Positions 57,201 through 62,922 are shown, numbered from the stretch's first letter. The stretch is DNA of 64,000 nucleotides from JAGRKR01 sp041397725 (GCA_041397725.1 JAWKVZ010000001.1:1054001-1118000), one strand, 5' to 3'. Numbers and translations: made by a program. The notes: generated from the letters alone by a model not told the origin.

Positions 57201-58327
57201 CTGATCTCATCACCGGCGGTTCCGGCAACGACACCATCTACGGCGGCGCCGACACCGATACGTTCCTGCTCGGCGAAGCGGGCATGGACACCATCCACGG
57301 CGACGACGGCGACGACCGCATCGACGGCGGCTCGGACAACGACACGCTCTACGGTGACGCCGGCGCCGACCGCATCACCGGCAACACCGGCGACGACACC
57401 ATCTACGGCGGCGAGGGCGACGACCAGTTCCTGCTTGGCGAAGCCGGCAGCGATACCATCTACGGCGGCCTTGGCGCGGACTTCATCGGCGGCGGCGCGG
57501 ACAACGACTTCCTCTACGGCGAGGAAGGCAACGACGCCATCACGGGTGGCGACGGTGACGACACCATCGAGGGCGGGACCGACGACGACTCGCTCTACGG
57601 CGAAGGCGGGGCCGACACCATCCGCGGCGGCGACGGCAGCGACCTCATCGCCGGCGGTCTCGGCGACGACATTCTGCTGGCGGGCGATGCCGGCAGCGAC
57701 AACATCCGCGGTGGCGACGGTAACGACACGATCGACGGCGGCGCCGACAACGACTTCCTCTACGGCGAGGATGGGCTCGACACCATCCACGGCGGCGACG
57801 GCGCGGACTTCATCGCCGGCGGCAACGACAGCGACACGCTGCTGGCGGGCGACGCCGGCAACGACACGATCTTCGGCGGCGCGGGTGACGACACCATCGA
57901 CGGTGGGGCCGACAACGACGTGCTCTACGGCGAGGCCGGCAATGACACCATCTCGGGCGGCGCAGGTGCCGACCAGATCTACTCCGGTGCCGACAACGAC
58001 ACGATCGACGGCGGTGGCGATGCCGACTACATCCTGGCGGGCCTCGGCGACGACGTCATCGACGGCGGCACGGGCAACGACACCATCTTCGGCGAGGGCG
58101 GCACAGACACCTTCAAGTTCACCGACGGCTGGGGCCACGACACCATCGTCGACTGGCTCAACGACAGCGAGCAGCTCGATGTCTCCGGCGTCACGGGGCT
58201 CGACAACTTCGGCCAGCTCACGATCTACAACATCGCCGGTGGCGTGCAGATCTTCTTCGGCGGCAACACCATCACGCTGAGCGGCTGGAACACCACGCAC
58301 ATCGACGCGAGCGACTTCATCTTCTGA
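48290..58327 (+). CDS. Giant RTX-type secreted protein with delta-60, cadherin-like and calcium-binding repeats
   Basis: A 3345-residue acidic protein, nearly cysteine-free and without a signal peptide, as expected for type I secretion. In order: an N-terminal domain of unknown type (1-230); a cadherin-like repeat (about 232-327); a first block of GGxGxDxLxG calcium nonapeptides (337-470); a beta region to about 600; CSPG/cadherin-like and Ig-like repeats (600-915; including a putative-Ig unit with FAVPAGTFTD and GTPPQDFNGVISLKV). Two tandem modules follow (915-2263), each an EDSSR cadherin-like unit, seven delta-60 repeats (QPDGKIVVAG... ADGSLDTSFGG) and a GTLGGTV unit. Then come two more putative-Ig units, a VCBS-like unit, a long nonapeptide block (2591-3274) and a C-terminal secretion region ending ASDFIF. 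Probably a surface adhesin or matrix protein. Confidence 0.93.
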   Translation: MPINLTDGNGYLWDIQDNGSISNGTSDAFDGGLNFAINGASFPSVTQTTELDGRQVVMSGAVGVFSVTRKVYVPGDQGWARFLETITNTSGSEQTFTLSIQSNSGNDGSFNIIGTSSGDTTFTTADTWIANDDTPNAGDPAVLHLYGDGTLAPTAATTSSDNITYTHTLTLQPGETLSFLHFASQQGDLAGLQAVIPGLDTLSPEALAGLTFQERSDIVNFTGAADPQPPVIVSPDVVAVLEFSTNVATVVALDSDPGDTVTYAITGGADAGDFSIDANTGQLTFNTPPDLASPADADGDNVYVVEVTATSNGTDTDVQLLTVRVVDTLGTAAGETINGTVNSDIIAALGGNDTVLAGPGDDTVFGGEGNDNLQGEAGNDTLFGEAGNDTLVGGTGDDVLLGGDDNDFLYGQRGSDTLDGGAGDDQIDLGGESGQPGSDTVTGGDGNDRIFSVGSGHGSLSGSDTVDAGAGDDYVEVSLQNFGSPDHTLTLGSGRDEVRLFSTTSTSTSFAAAIITDFTPGFGGDVVNLDYVINNNLTGWDGSTNPFDPSVGFLQLIQSGADVLLQIDPNGGGNDWRNLVVFQNTTLASFTDANFTPQFDAISPGVNDAPAIGGDLALTLQRDVGSVVLTLADLDENDPDDTLGALTYSVLNPANGHVAFTSNLATPITSFTQQHLVDGLVAFVHDGSPGTSASFDVVLTDDEGANSGTPQTVSVLVNTQPVAQPDAHSTSEDVPLSGNVLVDHGNGADSDADGDLLTVSLVSDVTHGTLTLYSEGSFVYTPDANFHGTDSFTYRIDDGNGGADIATFTITVNSINDLPVLATPIADQTSDEDTAWSFAVPAGTFTDVEGPLTYTATLANDDPLPAWLSFDAGTQTFSGTPPQDFNGVISLKVTASDGTASVSDTFDLTVTAVNDVPAGTDATITLDEDSSRALTLADFGYTDPEGDPIAAVRIDTLPVAGALLLNGLPVGAGQVISVADIIAGKLTFTPAHNANGTGYASLTFSVSDGADFDASPNTLTLDVTSVNDAPTFAIGDGIVTTAIGLTSDSGRSVALQPDGKIVVAGTSDNQIFVARYNADGSLDTSFGGGDGKVSTSVGASDSGQGVVVQPDGSVVVGGYADIGGTGHFVVARYTADGSVDATFGGGTGIVTTAIGSSHAYGMSVALQSDGRIVVAGSAIVGSDYDTAIVRYNSDGSLDTSFGGDGIVTTTITGAGDHGFAISIQPDGRILVAGGAFDGSSYNLTVSRYDTDGSVDASFAGGIVTVPLSAAEDIGNAILVQPDGKVVVAGYGQNGSGDNEFAVVRLNTDGTLDTTFGGDGIVTELVGGAGGEAYGVALQPDGKLILAGRTFNGSNSDVAVMRLNADGTLDTSFGGGDGVFTLPVGTGNDQALDILVQPDGRLVITGEARVGSSNDIVLVRLNADGTLDSTFDPVGTLGGTVAYTEDGAAVVLDGDVQIFDAELSAQGHYDGATLTLARDGGADPDDVFDATGNLVLTGGNVVLSGVNVGTFTNTGGALAITFNSDATQARVNETLQSITYANSSETAPASVDILWSFNDGNTGGQSTGGALETTGTVTVNITTVNDVPAGTDATITLDEDSSRVLSLADFGYSDAENDPIAAVRIDTLPVIGSLLLEGAKVTAGQVISAADIAAGKLTFTPIDNSNGAPYATLTFSVSDGTDFDASPNTLTFDVTANNDAPTFGANDGIALTGGRLGSAYDAVLQPDGKLIVVGMIFDSMGSDFAVVRYNADGSLDTSFGSGGIVITSFGTSWEGALSVALQPDGKIIVAGHFDNGTDTDVAMARYNADGSLDTSFGGGDGMVTTAISSQDDLARRVELQADGTILVIGASHDSAYDDISLARYTADGSPDASFGGGDGIVTVSVPGFRFDTAIQQPDGKIIVAGWSNAAPEYPFALVRLNSDGSLDTSFGDGDGLVTTNVSLFGENINHVTLQPDGKIVVTGTFWNGTNEGIGVVRYNSDGSLDAGFGEGGVVIEEFANSDLDGISIAVQADGKIIVAGQGWIGFGATDLLVLRYNADGTRDTSFGGGDGLVKVAGMDVGVDIQLLPDGRILITGSTGDSFGVVRLNSDGTRDTTFEPVGTLGGTVAFTEDGAPVVLDSDVHVFDTELGAQFIYDGATLTLERSGGANAEDVFGATGNLVLSGGNVVILSSGGGPAGPAPAMSSTTIGTYTQSGGRLVITFNGAAWGYRVDEAMRSITYANSSDTPPASVDILWTFNDGNTGSQGTGGALETTGTVTVNITAANDAPVVASPIADQSVAEDTAWSFAVPAGTFTDAESGLTYTASLANDDPLPAWLSFDAGTQTFTGTPPQDFNGVISLKVTASDGTESTSDTFDLTVTAINDAPVLDSPIADQSVAEDTAWSFAVPAGTFTDVDGALTYTATLANDDPLPAWLSFDAGTQTFTGTPPQDFHGVISLKVTASDGTESISDTFDLTVTPENDPPVGVEDTATGAENAVVSLNVLTNDTDPDAGDSKTLVSIAALTAGDVAGLGALSAGDLAALDAMIGFLPDGTVTLTPGAGLPGSIESLFDRLDPGAQATITLTYTVEDGSGAQGTGTVVLTIDGELETITGTAGDDPALTGTPYGDLVNGLGGDDVLTGGPGGDTLDGGDGIDIASYATSSGGVTASLLAGTASGGDGEGDTLIGIEGLIGSDHADDLTGDGGNNVIEGRGGADVLAGLGGTDTASYVSSGGGVNVSLTSGLGSGGDAEGDALTGFENLIGSSHDDILAGDSGANVIEGRGGDDTLVGGSGDDILDGGDDTDTADYASETGAIAVDLSTATDFGGTIGVASVATGTTSGTDYLKSIENIVGGAGADDITGNAGANVLSGGGNDDTILGLGGDDTLSGDGGNDILDGGEGTDTADYSSETSAVNVFLFNVANFGGDIGLASLTAGVTSGSDYLTSIENVIGGTAADFLYGDAGANRIEGRDGGDRIDGREGDDMLYGDAGADLITGGSGNDTIYGGADTDTFLLGEAGMDTIHGDDGDDRIDGGSDNDTLYGDAGADRITGNTGDDTIYGGEGDDQFLLGEAGSDTIYGGLGADFIGGGADNDFLYGEEGNDAITGGDGDDTIEGGTDDDSLYGEGGADTIRGGDGSDLIAGGLGDDILLAGDAGSDNIRGGDGNDTIDGGADNDFLYGEDGLDTIHGGDGADFIAGGNDSDTLLAGDAGNDTIFGGAGDDTIDGGADNDVLYGEAGNDTISGGAGADQIYSGADNDTIDGGGDADYILAGLGDDVIDGGTGNDTIFGEGGTDTFKFTDGWGHDTIVDWLNDSEQLDVSGVTGLDNFGQLTIYNIAGGVQIFFGGNTITLSGWNTTHIDASDFIF
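51031..53040 (+). repeat. Tandem module, copy 1, inside the RTX gene (2,010 bases)
   Basis: Begins TGACGTGCCCGCTGGCACCG and encodes one EDSSR cadherin-like unit, seven delta-60 repeats and one GTLGGTV/LETTGTVTVNI unit. Its first 55 bases or so recur almost unchanged 2,010 bases later, a multiple of three, so the duplication kept the reading frame. Confidence 0.85.
53041..55080 (+). repeat. Tandem module, copy 2, inside the RTX gene
   Basis: Starts with the same bases as copy 1 and has the same order: one EDSSR unit, seven delta-60 repeats, one GTLGGTV/LETTGTVTVNI unit. It has diverged mostly in the delta-60 part and carries a short Gly/Pro/Ala insert (SGGGPAGPAPAMSS) near 54800-54840 that copy 1 lacks. 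Confidence 0.82.
56060..58110 (+). repeat. C-terminal block of RTX calcium-binding nonapeptides
   Basis: In-frame repeats of the type GGxGxDxxxG run through this stretch (GGLGGDDVLTGG, YGDAGADRITGNTGDDTIYGGEGDD and so on). In two places they are interrupted by ADYSSET/ASYVSSGGG units typical of hedgehog-like RTX spacers. Each nonapeptide pair binds calcium in a beta roll after export. Confidence 0.88.
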
Positions 58328-58893
58328 GGTGGCATGGCTGCGCGACGGCCCAAGCCGCGGAGGTGGGAGCCGCCGTGTCTTGCGGGTGTCGCGGCGCACA
58401 GGAGCAGGTCGCGGTCTGCTTCTCGAGCGATACCGTTGTGTTGCGCACCAGCACGAGAGTTGCTCAGGGGAGCGTGCGCGATGCCCATGACAACAAGCAT
58501 GATCGTCGGTCCGGCCATGACCATGGGCAGGGCGACGCCGGGCTCTCGGGCGATAGCGGGCCCTATGACTTCTGGCATTCAGAACGTGGCGCCCCAGTCG
58601 ATCAGTTGCGTCAGTGACAGGGCGACAACAGCATGAGCCGTGGGGGATCGGAGCGACACAGAAGGCTCCACCGTTTGAAGCATGAGCCCCAGCAGGATGA
58701 TACTTCGTGATTGGGCAGTCCAGAAGGTCGCTGAAGAACCGCCGATCGAGGGGCGTTCTCGGAGACGGTTTGGAGGTTGGCGAGCTTTGGCTCGCGACCG
58801 CGGTGAGGGATGTCCAGCGGCTTCCGTTGTGCTGGGTCAGGGCGACTTGCAAGGCTCTTTGCGGCCGCGCCGCAAGCCCGTGGGAACGATACT
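58328..58893. other. 566-base gap after the RTX gene, no gene seen
   Basis: Short open frames are present on all frames but none has a motif, a good ribosome-binding site or neighbour-like codon use. No clear intrinsic terminator was seen after the RTX stop codon. The lower-quality sequence pattern here and the adjoining broken merT suggest decayed or junction DNA. Confidence 0.4.
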
Positions 58894-59322
58894 TTACGGT
58901 TGGCGGGCGGCGAGCGCGTTCATGATCGGGCAACTGGGCTGCTTCCCCGGATGGCATTCATCGATCAACACGGAGAGCGCCCGGTCGAGCTTCCTCAGAT
59001 CGGCGATCTTGCGACGTATGTCGCGGCGATGAGCGGCGGTCACATCGCGCGCCGTCTCGCAGCAAGCGCCCTCCGCATTCAAGCGGATAAGATCGCGGAT
59101 CGTCTCCAGCGGAAAACCAAGCTCGCGCGCGCGGCGGATGAAGGCCAGTGTGGCGACGTGCTCCGGAGCGTAGCTGCGGTGCCTGCCGGCGGTACGATCG
59201 GGCTTGGGAAGCAGCCCGATCCGCTCGTAGTAGCGGGTGGTCTCGATGTTGACGCCCGTCCGCTCCGACAACACACCGATGGCGAGGCAGGTTGCTCGCA
59301 AATTCGTGTCCGGCCGTGCCAT
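58894..59322 (-). CDS. merR: MerR family metal-responsive regulator (mercury-type)
   Basis: A 142-residue MerR protein. The helix-turn-helix is LAIGVLSERTGVNIETTRYYERIGLLPKPDR, then the HRSYAPEHVATLAFIRRARELGF wing region and a dimerisation helix. Four cysteines lie in the sensor region: Cys87 and Cys88 (EGACCETARD) and Cys123 and Cys131 (ECHPGKQPSCPIM). The arrangement is like Hg(II)-binding MerR, which uses one Cys at the helix start and two in the C-terminal loop. It faces a merT remnant across a MerR-style promoter, which supports mercury as the original signal. Confidence 0.87.
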   Translation of the reverse strand: MARPDTNLRATCLAIGVLSERTGVNIETTRYYERIGLLPKPDRTAGRHRSYAPEHVATLAFIRRARELGFPLETIRDLIRLNAEGACCETARDVTAAHRRDIRRKIADLRKLDRALSVLIDECHPGKQPSCPIMNALAARQP

Positions 59323-59332
59323 GACATTGTCC

Positions 59333-59363
59333 TTGCATCTGTGGCGACTACAGATTGTAGCCT
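59333..59363 (+). promoter_or_regulatory. MerR-controlled promoter/operator with 19-bp spacer
   Basis: TTGCAT (59333-59338) and TAGCCT (59358-59363) are separated by 19 bases, the over-long spacing that defines promoters activated by MerR proteins. The spacer carries a dyad centred at 59346: ATCTGT(n)G at 59337-59344 mirrored by C(n)ACAGAT at 59348-59355. It lies in the gap between merR and the merT remnant, reading toward the remnant. Confidence 0.68.
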
Positions 59364-59421
59364 CGGAGTTGCTCGCGGCCAGCATTCCGGTTCGCGTGGC
59401 TCGGTTGTCAGGGGTCGCCCC

Positions 59422-59643
59422 GGAGCCTGGATCGGCGCGTTGACGCCACTGGCGCCCTATCAACCGATTTTCCTGGGTGCCGCCGCGGCCTCGACCATGG
59501 CCGGCTTCTGGTTGGTCTATCGCCACAAGCCTGTCGCCTGCGCCGGGCCGGACTGCGGCACGCCCCACTCACGGCGCATCAACAGGCTGGCGCTGTGGGC
59601 GGGCCTGCTCGCTCAGCCTGGCACTCGCCGACCGGCAGGCTGA
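59422..59643 (+). pseudogene. merT: Remnant of a mercuric ion transporter gene (merT)
   Basis: The frame encodes GAWIGALTPLAPYQPIFLG, very close to the MerT segment GAWIGNLTALEPYRPIF. It continues with a membrane helix (AAAASTMAGFWLVYRH), the cytoplasmic Cys pair (ACAGPDCGTP) and the RRINRLALWAGLL stretch. The upstream part, with the first helix and its vicinal cysteines, is missing or scrambled: bases 59364-59421 do not encode it in any frame. After WAGLL the family-like sequence (SLALADR) continues only in another frame, and this frame stops shortly after. No proper start codon is present. It is therefore a non-functional fragment facing merR. Confidence 0.75.
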
Positions 59644-59698
59644 GCGAGTCGTCCGCGCGTCAACGAGTTTGCGGCGCGCAGAGAGCGGCCCCGATGCC

Positions 59699-60052
59699 TC
59701 AGGGCCGGATGTACCCAGCCATGAGATCGAGCTGCAGGAACAGGACAACCAGTGCCGCATTGCTGGCCCAGGCGACGGTCAGGCACTGGGCGATCAAGCC
59801 CCAGTGCGGATCAGACGTTGCGGCACACCGCCAGACCGAAACCAGAATCCAGACGGTGTAGGCGGCAAAGACGATCAGAAGTGCTTGCTGAACCACGATC
59901 CGATGCTCGCTGAGGGCAACGGCGTAAAGACCGATCAAGGCGGTGCTGACCAGCACGCCGTAGCCCCAAAACACCTTCCAGAGCGGCAATTGGCCGTGCC
60001 AAGCCCTCAGCTCCGGCTCGAAGAATCGCAAGAGGAAGAGTCTCGGTGTCAT
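59699..60052 (-). CDS. Small three-helix membrane protein of the nitric-oxide cluster
   Basis: A 117-residue protein beginning MTPRLFLLRFFEPELRAWHGQLPLWKVFWGYGV, with three hydrophobic helices (YGVLVSTALIGLYAVAL; QQALLIVFAAYTVWILVSVW; AQCLTVAWASNAALVVLFLQL). One Cys and several Trp and His are near the membrane surface. I cannot name a family. It follows nnrS on the same strand after 141 bases, which suggests a link to nitric-oxide or heme-copper metabolism. Function unknown. Confidence 0.72.
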   Translation of the reverse strand: MTPRLFLLRFFEPELRAWHGQLPLWKVFWGYGVLVSTALIGLYAVALSEHRIVVQQALLIVFAAYTVWILVSVWRCAATSDPHWGLIAQCLTVAWASNAALVVLFLQLDLMAGYIRP

Positions 60053-60193
60053 GCCGTGGATGCGAATGGCATCCCCTCCTCAGCGGGTGAACGAATTCCG
60101 AAACGGAACTCGCGTGCAATCGGAGCAAGTAACCACAGGTAAGACTCTTCGCTTATCACTCTCATGCGGCGCGTCAGGGCTCGGAGGCCTCTG

Positions 60194-61378
60194 CTATTTC
60201 GCGAGCCGTCTCATGAGGAGTGGCCAGTAGACGATCACGAAACCCATGAACGCCACGACCCAGGCAGCCGCAGCCAGATCCAGCATCGGCTCCCGCCAGA
60301 TCTGAAAGGCGGCGAGGATGCGCGCCAACGCCGAGACGAGAGCCGCGGCGTAGATGCCCTGGATCGACCGCGTCGCCGTGAGCGCTTGTCCCGTGTGGCC
60401 AAGACTCGCCCGCGTCATCACGGCCAGAGTCATCAGGCCGACGGCACCGGCCGTCCAGCCATGCAGCGCTCCGGTCGGTGCGACCAGGGACGGCGCCAAA
60501 ATGCCCAACGCCAACAGCATGAAGCCGATCGGCACGAAGGCGAACGCAACGTGCAGGATGAGCACCAGTGGTTCGGCGGCGGTGCGCTCACCGGCCCAAC
60601 GAGAGAGCCGCCAGGCGTTCAGCGCGGCTGCGATCATGGCGAGCCAAGCTGTCGCGCGCGCGTCGGGCCCCGCGATCCAGGCGAGAAGCGCGGCGGCGCT
60701 GCCGGCCATGATCACCATGTCGGCCCTGTCGAAGGGGGTGGGGAGCCGTCCCGGCTTCCGCCGCGCCAGCCAGTTGCGCGTGAAGCTTGGAATGATCCGG
60801 CCGCCGACCAGCATGATCAGCATCAGCGTTGCGGCGAGACCGATCCGCATGCCGTAGCCGTGCGATCGGCCGGATATCGCCTCCCAATGGAACACGACAT
60901 TGCCCAGAAGCAGCGCTGCGACGGCCGCGAGCACCTTCATGTTGCGCCAGTTCCTGCCAGCTGCGATCTCGCGGCCGATGACGACACCCAAGGCCGCGAG
61001 GAAGGACAGATCGATGGCGGCGGCGAAGGTGGCTCCCAGGAGCGACGAGAGCCCCACGGCGGCACGGCCGGCGATCCATATCGCAAACAGGATGCCGAGT
61101 GGCGGGCCAACCACCGGCAACCGGCCCGTCCAGTTCGGCACGGCCGTCAGCAGGAAACCCGCGACGATCGCGGGGACATAGCCGTAGATCAATTCGTGCA
61201 CATGCCAGTCGATCGGCGACAGCGCCGTCGGCAGCGCGAGGTGCCCAGTCAACATGGGCAGCCATAAAGCGAGCGCCAGAGCGCTCCAGATCGCGCCGAA
61301 CAGAAAGAACGGCCGGAAGCCGTAGCTGAAGAGCGCAGGACCCTGATAGGCGCGGATCTGTGCTGCACTGCTCGTCAT
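60194..61378 (-). CDS. nnrS: NnrS family haem-copper membrane protein
   Basis: A 394-residue protein with about twelve helices. Family marks are GPALFSYGFRPFFLFGAIWSAL, the histidines in DWHVHELIYGYVPAIVAGFLLTAVPNWTGR, NVVFHWEAI and GGRIIPSFTRNWL, plus VMTRASLGHTGQALTATRS towards the end. NnrS binds haem and copper and protects against nitric oxide in denitrifiers and pathogens. Its start overlaps the end of the cyclo-ligase gene by four bases, so both are translated together. It sits in a cluster with nsrR and ric. Confidence 0.93.
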   Translation of the reverse strand: MTSSAAQIRAYQGPALFSYGFRPFFLFGAIWSALALALWLPMLTGHLALPTALSPIDWHVHELIYGYVPAIVAGFLLTAVPNWTGRLPVVGPPLGILFAIWIAGRAAVGLSSLLGATFAAAIDLSFLAALGVVIGREIAAGRNWRNMKVLAAVAALLLGNVVFHWEAISGRSHGYGMRIGLAATLMLIMLVGGRIIPSFTRNWLARRKPGRLPTPFDRADMVIMAGSAAALLAWIAGPDARATAWLAMIAAALNAWRLSRWAGERTAAEPLVLILHVAFAFVPIGFMLLALGILAPSLVAPTGALHGWTAGAVGLMTLAVMTRASLGHTGQALTATRSIQGIYAAALVSALARILAAFQIWREPMLDLAAAAWVVAFMGFVIVYWPLLMRRLAK

Positions 61379-62085
61379 GTGACGCCTCTTTGCTGTGTAT
61401 GAGCGCGCGGCGAGCCATCGCCAAGCAAGACCCAATCCATCGCGATGTCGTGCGACTGCGGATAGATCGTCTCCAGGGCGCCGATGGTATGCCCGACACC
61501 GATCGCGACCGGGCGAGGCGCGAGCGTGGCGAGTGTCCGATCGAAGAAGCCGCCGCCGTAGCCGAGCCGGTAGCCTGCCGGATCGAACCCGACGAGCGGT
61601 GCAATGACGACGCCCGGCACGATGGGTTCGCCATCGGCGGGATAGGGAATGTTCCAGACGCCGCGTGCGAGAGGAGTGCCGGGCTGCCATTCCCGGAACA
61701 CGAGCGGCTGGCCTTTGGCGATCACGACGGGCAAGGCGATGCGGAGGCCTTTGCCCTGTACGCGCTGCATCCACGCTCTGAGATCGGGCTCACCCCGGAA
61801 CGGCCAATAGAGACTGACCGAGCGCGGCGCGATTCTATCGATCACGGCATCCAGATCGGCCGCCAGCCGCTCAGCATGCGCCGTGCGCTCTTCCGCGCTC
61901 AAGGCAAGGCGTGCCGCGATCAGACGCTCGCGCTCGGCCTTTCGCCATCGCGCCACGTCGCCGGCCTGAACGGGATCGACGCCGCCGCCATAGGCTGGAT
62001 CGATCTCGTGCATGAAGCACGGCGGCGAGGCGAAGCTGCCCGTCTCGACCGGATCGTCATCGCCGCGGCCGCTGTCATGAGTCAT
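61375..62085 (-). CDS. 5-formyltetrahydrofolate cyclo-ligase with an N-terminal extension
   Basis: A 236-residue enzyme that converts 5-formyl-THF to methenyl-THF with ATP. The catalytic part starts near residue 45 (RWRKAERERLIAARLAL) and has LYWPFRGEPDL, PVVIAKGQPLVFREW, the VPGVVIAPLVGFDPAGYRLGYGGGFFDRTLA signature and AIGVGHT. The first 40 residues form an extension with SFASPPCFMHEIDPAYGGG, which is not part of the usual enzyme and contains a Cys and a His. It is coupled to nnrS by a four-base overlap, an unusual place for a folate enzyme. A shorter start at the internal Met is possible, but the conserved-looking SPPCFMHE supports the longer form. Confidence 0.9.
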   Translation of the reverse strand: MTHDSGRGDDDPVETGSFASPPCFMHEIDPAYGGGVDPVQAGDVARWRKAERERLIAARLALSAEERTAHAERLAADLDAVIDRIAPRSVSLYWPFRGEPDLRAWMQRVQGKGLRIALPVVIAKGQPLVFREWQPGTPLARGVWNIPYPADGEPIVPGVVIAPLVGFDPAGYRLGYGGGFFDRTLATLAPRPVAIGVGHTIGALETIYPQSHDIAMDWVLLGDGSPRAHTQQRGVT

Positions 62086-62156
62086 GATCTGCCACTCCCG
62101 CAGGTGCTGCGATGAGCAGGTGCATTTCCGCGAGGAGCCGTGTTGTGCGACCTCCG

Positions 62157-62645
62157 CTAGGCATTCGCGCGTCCATCAGGCTCGAACATCGGGAACAGCA
62201 CGTCGTTCTCGAGCCGCATGTGCTCCGCGAGGTCGATCATGAATTCATCGAGGCCCGCATAGAGCGCCGTCCAGCTCCGACACGCGTCTTCGGGCAATGC
62301 CGGACCACGCGTGATGCGGCGGATTTCGGCAACGTCATGGTCGTGCCCATCATGATCCTCCCGCATCACGGCGATCGGGTGCTCGATGCCGGGACCGCCA
62401 CCCTTGCGCATCGCGGGAAAGAGGATCAACTCCTCCTTCTTCATATGCGTCTCCAACTCTCCGATCATCCGGCGAAGTATCTCGGCAAGTCCGTCAGGCG
62501 CATCTGCATGGCCAGCATGTGCGCGCTCGACCTTGCTCGCGAGATCGGCAAGCTCCGGCAATTGCCTCCGGTGCTGTGCGTGGTAGCGCTGTTCGATGTA
62601 ATGGGTGAGCTCGGTAGCGTCATGGACAGGTGCTGCATCGGCCAT
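62157..62645 (-). CDS. Hemerythrin-domain iron-sulfur repair protein (RIC/DnrN-like)
   Basis: A 162-residue four-helix-bundle protein of the RIC family (YtfE, ScdA, DnrN), which restores iron-sulfur clusters damaged by nitric oxide. Di-iron ligands are seen as THYIEQRYHAQHRRQLPEL, ETHMKKEELILFPAM, MREDHDGHDHDVAEI and DLAEHMRLENDVLFPMF. The N-terminal ScdA_N domain with its Cys pair is missing, so this is the short form. An excellent ribosome-binding site (AAAGGAGG) supports the ATG at 62645; upstream in-frame codons lie in the regulatory region. First gene of the minus-strand cluster. Confidence 0.9.
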   Translation of the reverse strand: MADAAPVHDATELTHYIEQRYHAQHRRQLPELADLASKVERAHAGHADAPDGLAEILRRMIGELETHMKKEELILFPAMRKGGGPGIEHPIAVMREDHDGHDHDVAEIRRITRGPALPEDACRSWTALYAGLDEFMIDLAEHMRLENDVLFPMFEPDGRANA

Positions 62646-62773
62646 GAAGGCCTCCTTTCGTGATGGCTGAGGGGATGCGTTGGCCAAGCTCTGAGGCAGG
62701 CGCGCAGCCGGCTTGAGCAACCGCCCGCAATGCGTCGCATGGCCCGTCACCAGAACGACCGACGACCGGAGGG

Positions 62774-62848
62774 GGCTCATGCGCATCAGATGCGGCGCCT
62801 GCTCGCAGATCCGTCGTCGATGCGATTTCAGAGCGGCTCATGCGCATC
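62774..62848. repeat. 14-bp direct repeat with an inner palindrome between ric and nsrR
   Basis: GGCTCATGCGCATC occurs at 62774-62787 and again at 62835-62848, 61 bases apart. Each copy contains the perfect palindrome ATGCGCAT. The repeats lie in the 277-base divergent region and could be operators for the minus-strand cluster. Confidence 0.5.
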
Positions 62849-62860
62849 CTCAATTCGGTA

Positions 62861-62895
62861 TTGTCGATGCGAATTATGATCGGCATAATAGACAT
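62861..62895 (+). promoter_or_regulatory. nsrR promoter with overlapping dyad operator
   Basis: TTGTCG (62861-62866) and CATAAT (62884-62889) are 17 bases apart and lie 34 bases before the nsrR ATG. A dyad overlaps the -10 box: ATTATG (62873-62878) mirrored by CATAAT (62884-62889), extended by ATG at 62867-62869 mirrored by CAT at 62893-62895. A wider GGTATTG/CAATACC pair (62857-62863 and 62899-62905) surrounds it. The position fits autorepression by an Rrf2-type protein. Confidence 0.6.
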
Positions 62896-62922
62896 TAGCA
62901 ATACCTATTCGGACCTGCAGCC

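Noticed and set aside
57100..58110. Dense short repeats that could look like a CRISPR array
   Set aside because: The repeats are in frame, encode GGxGxDxLxG nonapeptides, differ in spacing and have no unique spacers.
58225..58578. Minus-strand open frame with hydrophobic start after the RTX gene
   Set aside because: Overlaps the RTX C-terminus, lacks a ribosome-binding site, and the second half is not protein-like.
54974..58957. Another minus-strand open frame (over 1,300 codons) opposite the RTX C-terminal part
   Set aside because: Its apparent Ala/Val/Gly-rich repeats are the antisense image of the calcium nonapeptides.
59237..59443. A small plus-strand open frame across the merR promoter
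   Set aside because: It overlaps merR antisense and the promoter and has no recognisable content.
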